From Pomacea canaliculata (Eukaryota > Mollusca > Gastropoda > Architaenioglossa > Ampullariidae): a stretch of DNA of 64,000 bases. The translations under genes were made by a program, and so were the position numbers. This document shows, in pieces, positions 57,390 to 64,000 of this stretch (position 1 is its first letter; every line of letters starts with the position of its first letter). Location of the stretch: contig NC_037596.1 of NCBI RefSeq assembly GCF_003073045.1, forward strand, positions 29,637,184 through 29,701,183, in the 5' to 3' direction. The notes beneath the pieces were generated by a model. The model saw only the letters and a list, made by a program, of their open reading frames with translations. It was not told the origin of the DNA and searched no databases.

Positions 57390-57960
57390 ACACCTCGCTA
57401 GCGGACCGGGTATAGGGCAGCCCCCTTCAGTTGGGCCCACGTGGTTCCTATGTCCTTTGCCTCGCTCTCTACTGTTCTTTTACAAGTCTTTGATCTCCCA
57501 ACTCTCCTCTTCCCCTGAGGGTTCCAGTCAAGTGCCTGCTTGGCAACGTGTCAGCTGTTTTGCGCAGGGTATGTCCTCTCCAGCCCCTTTTGCGCTTTTT
57601 GATGTCTTGGGAAGTGGCCTTCTGGTTGGTTCTTTTCGACAGGATGCTGTTGGAGATCTTTTCAGGCCATCTTATTCCCAGAATATGGCGTAGGTATTGG
57701 TTGGTAAAGGTCTGCAGCTTGTTGTTGATGGTATTTGTACCTCTCTAGGTTTCAGAGCCATACAGTAGGACAGATTTGACATTGGTGTTGAAGATGCGAG
57801 TCTTACTGATGAAGGACAATGCTCGGGAGTTCCAGATGGAGCGCAGGCTCTTGAAAGCATGCATGGCCTTGTTGATGCTGCTTTCAATGTCATTATCCAC
57901 TCCACCATTATGTTGACAATGCTCCACAGATACATGAAGCGGTCTGTTTCCAGGATGTTC
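57390..57960 (-). mobile_element. LINE ORF2 C-terminal fragment
   Basis: On the minus strand the frames read AFKSLRSIWNSRAL, NVKSVLLYGSETW, KLQTFTNQYLRHILGIRW, then ALDWNPQGKRRVGRSK and GTTWAQLKGAA. This is the classic C-terminal region of CR1/RTE-like LINE proteins, with frameshifts. It could be the 3' part of the family at 16.4 kb. Confidence 0.8.
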
Positions 57961-58239
57961 TCTTCTTAAAGTTGGACTGTGAGTTCCTGCTTGTTGTTGA
58001 TTCTCATCATTTCGGTCTTCTTTTTGTTGACCTTAAGCCAGTCTTCTCTGCTTCTTTGTCTAGCTTATACCGTTGTTGTCTTATGTTTTTTGTAATCTGC
58101 AAAAATTATTGTGTACATCATGAAAAGTAAGCCAATAGTAACTGACCTATAATAAATACCTGTAACAAATCAAGTCGTAGACTACGTCTAAAATTTCTAT
58201 GCCTGTCTGTTGTATAGCTGTTCGGAAGCATCTCTGGGG

Positions 58240-59250
58240 AGTATCCGACACTGACTGATATTTATCTCTTGCAGGTATTTGTAATATGTGTACAAAGTCA
58301 ATGAATATGCTTTTCCGTGTTATATATCCTGTCCTGTCTGACTTTGATGTTTTATTTCAATGAGTTTAAGGAGTTTCTTTTCAGTGTTTGTATTTTCCCT
58401 TTTGTTTATTTCGAAGATTTTTTTTTCAACAGAATCTAAATGGTACCAATTCAGGATCATGAGTAGTCTGTTAAAGAGTACAAGAAAATTAATAAAATAA
58501 AACTACTAGTCTGGCATACAATGGGATCATGAGGATGTAAATTAAAATCTTTCGTGTATGGTAGACTTTTGTCCCTACTAGATTATTTGTTCTATGTTGT
58601 TGACTTTTCTGTAAACGATTCTGATAGATAAGATTCTGAGGAACCTTTGGCAGAATTTTCGATATAAGCTTTGTACTAATCGCTACTTTTAGCCGGAAAG
58701 TCAACCATCGTTAGCAGGAAGAAGCACTGATGTGTCGATGATACTGTTGTTGTTGTCAGTGTGGAGACAAGCGACGTTCACTTCTCTTCCTTCCTGATCA
58801 CATCGACTGGACGCTTAAAAATCAAACAACCAAATAAACCGTTGGTTCTGCATGCAGCTTCATATCATGTCATGATTAAAGATTTTAGACACTTTCAAAA
58901 GTTTGTGGTGTTTAGGGCTAGGAGACGGGTCCATGTTATACCTTTCCTTCATTGTCTGAATGGCTACGCAGTCGCTCTTGTATCCAGTACACACTGTCCG
59001 TGCTGTGTTTTAATACCTTTGCTGGCACCTACCCTGACTATTTCTCTGAACGTCTCTTCCCTGAAGTCCCAGCTAGTTAATTTTGCTCTTTGACCCTCGT
59101 CTTCTATCATCAGAACAACATATGGCATCAGAACTTTTAGCTATTGTGAATAAAAGATGGAACTCTCTCCTTTAGATATTATCCACCTGCCCACTGTTGA
59201 ATCCTCTAAAAGTGCACTGAAAACACACCTCTTCCTGAAACATTAGTAGT
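58240..59250 (+). mobile_element. LINE-C 3'-end fragment
   Basis: Parallel to 38620-39520. Near 59158-59247: WNSL, then after a frame change PLDIIHLPTVESSKSALKTH and a stop. Inverted relative to the 17, 25 and 42 kb copies. Confidence 0.7.
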
Positions 59251-59829
59251 AACCATTTCCCACACTGCTTGTCCGTTTCTTACCCCGTTCCTTCCTTTTC
59301 CGCTTATTGCTACTTTTCTGCTTGTCTTCCTTTTGTAAAATTATACTTTCACTTTATGTGAATTAGTTTCTCTTTGTGTTTTTTTGTATTTTTTAAAATT
59401 CATTGTCTGTACTGTGGTTTATCCTTTCGTAGCTCATACGTTGTTTGCTTATTCTTGTGTCCCTCGTATGTTTTACATGTCTCGTTCTTTTGCTAAAGAA
59501 GGATGTTTTTCTTGTTGACAATCAGAATATGAGGTTGACTTATATACCACGGAACTACCAACAAATAGTGTATTATATAGATAGATACAAATCCACAGAC
59601 CTTTTGTCACAATTCTGGCAGCTTCTGACTTCGTATCTATGCTTGACAAATATTCATTACAATAGCTGTATGAAGTTTTCTTCTGTCGGCTACTTCTAGC
59701 AGCTAACAGTAAAGCCACCAGAATTTTCAAGTTTTCATGCACGATAATATTGACTACATATAAACATACACACGAGCTGCTAAACAAATCTGTGCAAATA
59801 TTTCTGTTAAACATTATTTTCGTACAAAG

Positions 59830-61240
59830 TAAAACCGCGAAAAGTGAGAAAAAATAGGTATCGTCCTCAAAAAATAAATTGGCCAGGAAATAAAAAAGGT
59901 ATTAACAAGCAATGTGTTGTGATATATTATCCATTAGACAACATAGAGTCTCATTGAGAGGAAGATATCAAACATTTAAACGTGGAGCATGTTTTCACGA
60001 CAATAATGAATGTTGATTTTATGTCGGCATGAAATGTATTTTTCTACTGGGTTTCGAATTTCATTATTTGAAGATGACATGGTGAAATGTATATTGTTAT
60101 CTGGTTAACATCACCTGCACTCCACTGATTTTTCTTAACCAACTCTTTTAAAGGTTTACATACAGGAACCTGGGGAAAGGTTTTTGCACTAAACGGGTTT
60201 TAAAGCGACTCGTGTGAGCAATGATGATCTCTGATGTCACTCATGTTTGTGGCTCAGCCATGTGTGACGAGTAAACGCCATTTTCTTCAATTATTTGAGA
60301 CTTCTAAGGTTCACAGTGTCCGGATTTATATGTGGTTTATTATTAAAATTAGTATTCAATATAATTTAACATATTACAAGATGGATTTTGCAACGAAGAT
60401 ACGTTCCTAAAGGACTTCTTGCTATTACTCTAGAAATTCACTCTTCAAGATAATGAAACGAAGATGAAACATACTTCATTAGGGTTTAAAAGTCTAAAGA
60501 ACTTCCTAGTGTTTAGACATTTCGCTTCTGTCAGTGCTTTCTATGGAGTCTTAAGGATTTATGGGAAGTAATCGCTTGCAACCATCATCAGTGTCTGGGC
60601 TTTAGTATAATTACAGTATCCGGATTTTCTAAGGATTATGGCTATGAGTCCTGAGACAATAAGATTAGAAGATTAGCTTCGTCAGAAGAAGCTTGTAGAA
60701 TAAACTCTCCACAATTTAAATTAACATTGTGGGTCTCTTAATCTATTATAGATACTCCACACCTTCCAAAAGATAAAATGTAACATTTTTTTCAAAGTAA
60801 AGACACTAACATTCTATGACAATTTCCAATGAATACAGTTTTTTTGTTTTTGTTTTATTCGTACTGTTAATGGAAATATCATGGTATTTACTATAAGTGC
60901 CACTGCTATTACATCATGACAGATCAGCGCTAACCCGGGAATTTAATGAGAGCGCCATAAACTTCAGCTGGAAAGTTGTCTTTACAAGGGTGTTATGTGT
61001 TCGTTAAGATGTAATGGATTTCCTTTCTATTCAATATAAATAAACAAAGCCTGTTTGATGGTCCTATGTGAAAACAATATATGACTTGTATTGATCCGAA
61101 TCAAATGCTGTCCATACCACATTTTGTGACAGTTTTCTACCAAAAATTCTACGAAAAGAAACGAATGAATATCCCTGTACATATGTTCAGGAGATATTAG
61201 GACTCTACAGCTATAGCCTTGGCAGGATGTTAAACAAGCG
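59830..61240. repeat. Gene 6 5' flank, copy of 26.1-27.5 kb
   Basis: Collinear with the gene 3 flank (for example CAGCCATGTGTGACGAGTA at both). No gene recognised. Confidence 0.65.
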
Positions 61241-61260
61241 CTATGACTATATAAATACTA

Positions 61261-61625
61261 ACCAATCAGACAGCTGGGTTTTATTAGGCATATCTTTAAA
61301 TGTTTAGTTGACAACAAATGACCGAAATTTGACTATTGAGATTCAGTGCATTGGTGTTGTGCTGAGGAAATGTTTCTGTATGTCTGATCTAACATGTGGA
61401 TGCATATGTAATATCAACAAATCCACTATCCACACACTGACTTATGCGTTTTCCCACCATCACATAACCAGTGGGACACATTTCTTAAGAAAATCCTTTT
61501 CCCCGTTATTTACATCCTTGTTGTCTGACTTAAAACATCCACACTGCGGTCTGTGCTCAGTGTCAGCTTTCCAGCCAGACTCTCCTCACATCCTCGTCTT
61601 CCTGCAAGACATCGCAACTAACATC
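61261..61625 (+). promoter_or_regulatory. Gene 6 promoter-proximal region and leader
   Basis: ACCAATCAG at 61261-61269, CAGCTGGGTTTTATTAGG, then ATCTTTAAA. The leader 61540-61625 differs from the others by one base (GCAACT for GCAGCT). Confidence 0.55.
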
Positions 61626-61683
61626 ATGATGCGCTCAGTCCTCAGTGTCTGTGTGATGTTTACTCTTCTACTACAAGGTTTGA
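61626..61683 (+). CDS. Gene 6 signal exon (gene continues past window)
   Basis: The signal exon is identical to the other copies, with donor A|GTAAGT. Intron 1 follows with a SINE and LINE-B and ends at the window edge in DNA that corresponds to about 170 bp before the SRCR1 exon of gene 5. The body of the gene must lie beyond 64000. Confidence 0.8.
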
Positions 61684-62331
61684 GTAAGTACTCATCTACA
61701 CTTTGTCTTAATATCGTTATGCTATGATGTTACAAGAAGACCATGCCACCCCCTGTAGTACTCGTGTGATGACCGACCTTTACAACATCAGTAAAGTCAG
61801 CGGCTTGACTGTGGTGTCACGTGACCCTGACTAGGCTTCCCAATAGCTCGCCTGCAACATCCTGGGACGTACAGACCAGACTTGGCTCATCTGTTGGAAT
61901 ACTTGCATGACGGTACATAACTGACACGTATATTAAGACCAGCCTCCAGTTACACAACTTTACCGAGTATTTTTTTGTAATTTGCTCCGGCTAAAAAACT
62001 AAGTCATCATGGTAGACCATCCGGGGGTGTTTTAGTCATGGTAATCAGACATAAACATTTATCGAACAAATAAAAACAATTATCATGTGGCGATACTTAG
62101 CATCAACCGAAAGATAATGAAGTTAGATAAAGATGTTATTTTGATGTAATCAGGACAAGGACACCATTCAATCTGTGTAATGCTTTTGATTACTTTTGTG
62201 CATCCAACGAGCTGTGTAAGGAAGAGATATTCCTGTCTTTAAAAGTCGAAAATAATGTACAGTCCGACCATCTGCCAGTCTCACTGACAATGCGCAGGAC
62301 ACGAACAGACCGCGAGAACCCACGTGGAAAT

Positions 62332-62537
62332 AGAGGTGGGGGGGGGGGCATTGGTGTTTTACGCCGTGCCAGCAACTGAGGCTATATTACGGCAAGCAGC
62401 TAGCCCTGTAAACAGATGCCACGTGCAGAGAAAGAACAGCGTGCCCGAGACGAGAAATGAACTCTGGGCAGCCAACCTTCACTGTATTGGTGACAGGTGC
62501 TAACAGCGCTAACCGTTGCGCCACCGGACCGCTTTTT
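62332..62537 (-). mobile_element. tRNA-derived SINE, full length
   Basis: 206 bp flanked by the 11-bp target duplication CACGTGGAAAT (62321-62331 and 62538-62548). Read on the minus strand it starts GCGGTCCGG, has an A box TGGCGCAACGG (62513-62523) and a degenerate B box GAGTTCATTTCTC (62452-62464), then a body ending GGCGTAAAACACCAAT and a C-run. Gene 3 shows the unfilled site near 28575. Confidence 0.85.
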
Positions 62538-62734
62538 CACGTGGAAATGGAAAAGGAAAATAGACAAAAAAAGTAGTGTGGCAGGGTTAGCTTTTTTTTT
62601 AGCAGCACTGAACACGGGAAAAGCCAGAGACGAACTTATAGTAGGTCCTCCGAAATAGAACAAAATGTAAATAAAGCGGTTAGTCTGTTCGTGAACTGCC
62701 GACAGTAAGCAGCGACATGTAGGAGGAAACAGGT

Positions 62735-63735
62735 TTTTACAGGTAACCGTAGAAAGCAACCAGACTGGTTTGACCAAGAATGTACACAGCCATAAAAATC
62801 TTGTTTACATAAATAGAGATGTCAAAGGTCGGATCAGTCTTTATCAATCTGTAGAGGCAAGGCAACAGTACGGGAGGCTAGTGAAGGAAAAAAAAAGAGA
62901 AGATATAAATAAGTAAAAGCAGAGAATTTGACAAAGCCAATCAGTTACCCCAAACTGTTTCGTAAAGCAATAACATAATGTTTGAGTAATACAGGGTGAA
63001 AATATCACAAAAGATGAATGGATGAATCACTTTAAAGACGTTTTTCAAGATGAGAACCCTCATATATCTGAAGTTGATTGCACAAATTTTGATAATCAGC
63101 CTGGAATAGAGGAACTCGATGAGACCATCAGAGAGAGAGTGAGGTACATACCGCAATACGAAACCTCAAGTCGCAAAGTGTGTGGCACAGATAAAGTATT
63201 AGTAGAATGTTTAAATCAGCGGATGAAAAGGCAGTTGACTTTTCAACTAAATATTTTTGGTCAATTTTTGCTAGAGGGAAATGTATATGTATATAAAAGG
63301 AAGCTATAATTCTAACCATGTATAAGAAATGCAATCTCGAGTGCCCAGTAACTACACAGGTATCTCCCTTCTACGCGTGTTGGGGAACTGCTGCTCATCA
63401 AGATTTAAGAGAAGACATAAAAAAAAAGTTTTTACCTGAAACGCAAGCAGGCTTTAGGAAGGGCTTTCCAACAGCAGATAATATATCCTCATTGTATGCT
63501 GTGATTAAGAAATATCTCAGTAAACCGACCAAACGGTGTGCAGGGTTAGTGGACAGAGGATAATGACTCTGTCCAACACGCAACATTACTGAGAACCCTA
63601 ATTATCTCTGGAACATCTCTCCTATTTACTAAAACACTAATGTCATTGTATGAATGTCCAAAAGCATGTATTCGAACGAATAACCAACTCACCGATAATA
63701 AAGACAGAAAACAGAAACCGTTTTTCGCTATTATT
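62735..63735 (+). mobile_element. LINE-B fragment in gene 6 intron 1
   Basis: Longest LINE-B copy: MNHFKDVFQDENPHISEVD, FDNQPGIEELDETI, then ETQAGFRKGFPTADNISSLY and IKKYLSKP (RT finger/palm region), ending QKPFFAI. Frameshifts and stops throughout; the catalytic YxDD block is absent. Confidence 0.78.
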
Positions 63736-64000
63736 TGTTTTTTCTTTTATTCTTCAGATTTTTAATGTATCACAGCATTTAAACCTTTGCATTCGGGCCA
63801 GCAGATAAACATCATTGCGATATTTGTGGTGACATGTGTTTATTCAGATTTCTTTTTCGTGATCTCGTGCATCGGTGTCCTTTATTACTTATATGTTCGA
63901 TATAGTTGCAATGTGATACAGAGAGGTTTATATAAAGCAAGTAAGTTGCTTTCTCTGATGTATGAAATGTCTAATACATTTACTTATTCATTCTAGAATA

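Noticed and set aside
1-64000. CRISPR array, bacterial operon or ribosome-binding-site signals
   Set aside because: The sequence has eukaryotic introns and SINE/LINE elements. No regularly spaced identical repeats were seen.

Overview
This window looks like intron-rich, AT-rich animal DNA, most likely from a mollusc and probably a gastropod. The evidence is multi-exon genes with GT-AG introns, SRCR and immunoglobulin (Ig) domains, several non-LTR retrotransposon families, Tigger/pogo and hAT miniature elements, and a tRNA-derived SINE whose tail resembles SINEs common in molluscs. The phylum is inferred from these features and was not tested.

The main content is one tandem gene family, all on the + strand. 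Each full member encodes a secreted or cell-surface protein: signal peptide, two group A SRCR domains (two exons each, six cysteines), then two Ig-A/Ig-B exon pairs. Gene 1 (5353-12653), gene 3 (27921-34858) and gene 5 (45007-52186) are full-length as far as the last Ig exon, about 589-596 codons. Gene 2 (19828-21162) goes from signal peptide straight to one Ig-A/Ig-B pair. Gene 4 (40633-41384) is a broken fragment holding part of SRCR1. Gene 6 (starts 61626) shows only its signal exon and part of intron 1 before the window ends. A more decayed unit ('gene 0') lies at about 1480-3500. Every intron between domains is phase 1, so domains can be lost or added without breaking the frame. I could not identify membrane-spanning or cytoplasmic exons, so the C-termini are unknown.

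All five intact signal exons share a 144-bp block (86 bp of leader plus 58 bp coding) with a single substitution in total. The Ig-B exons are nearly invariant except for the loop between strands F and G, where a GAT-coded aspartate run and its flank differ in all seven copies. This combination, a stable scaffold with a variable CDR3-like loop in a tandem array that gains and loses domains, suggests a diversified recognition (immune-type) receptor locus. That role is inference.

Layout: 1-5000 duplicated upstream DNA and the gene 0 remnant; 5.0-12.8 kb gene 1; 12.8-19.5 kb repeats including LINE fragments; 19.7-21.4 kb gene 2; 21.7-27.5 kb unique DNA, a SINE-like insertion and LINE remains; 27.5-35.1 kb gene 3; 35.1-40.3 kb decayed SRCR, LINE fragments and a Tigger element; 40.3-41.4 kb gene 4 joined to a reverse-transcriptase fragment; 41.4-44.4 kb a copy of 16.9-19.4 kb; 44.6-53.1 kb gene 5; 53.1-61.2 kb a decayed SRCR and LINE fragments; 61.2-64.0 kb the start of gene 6.
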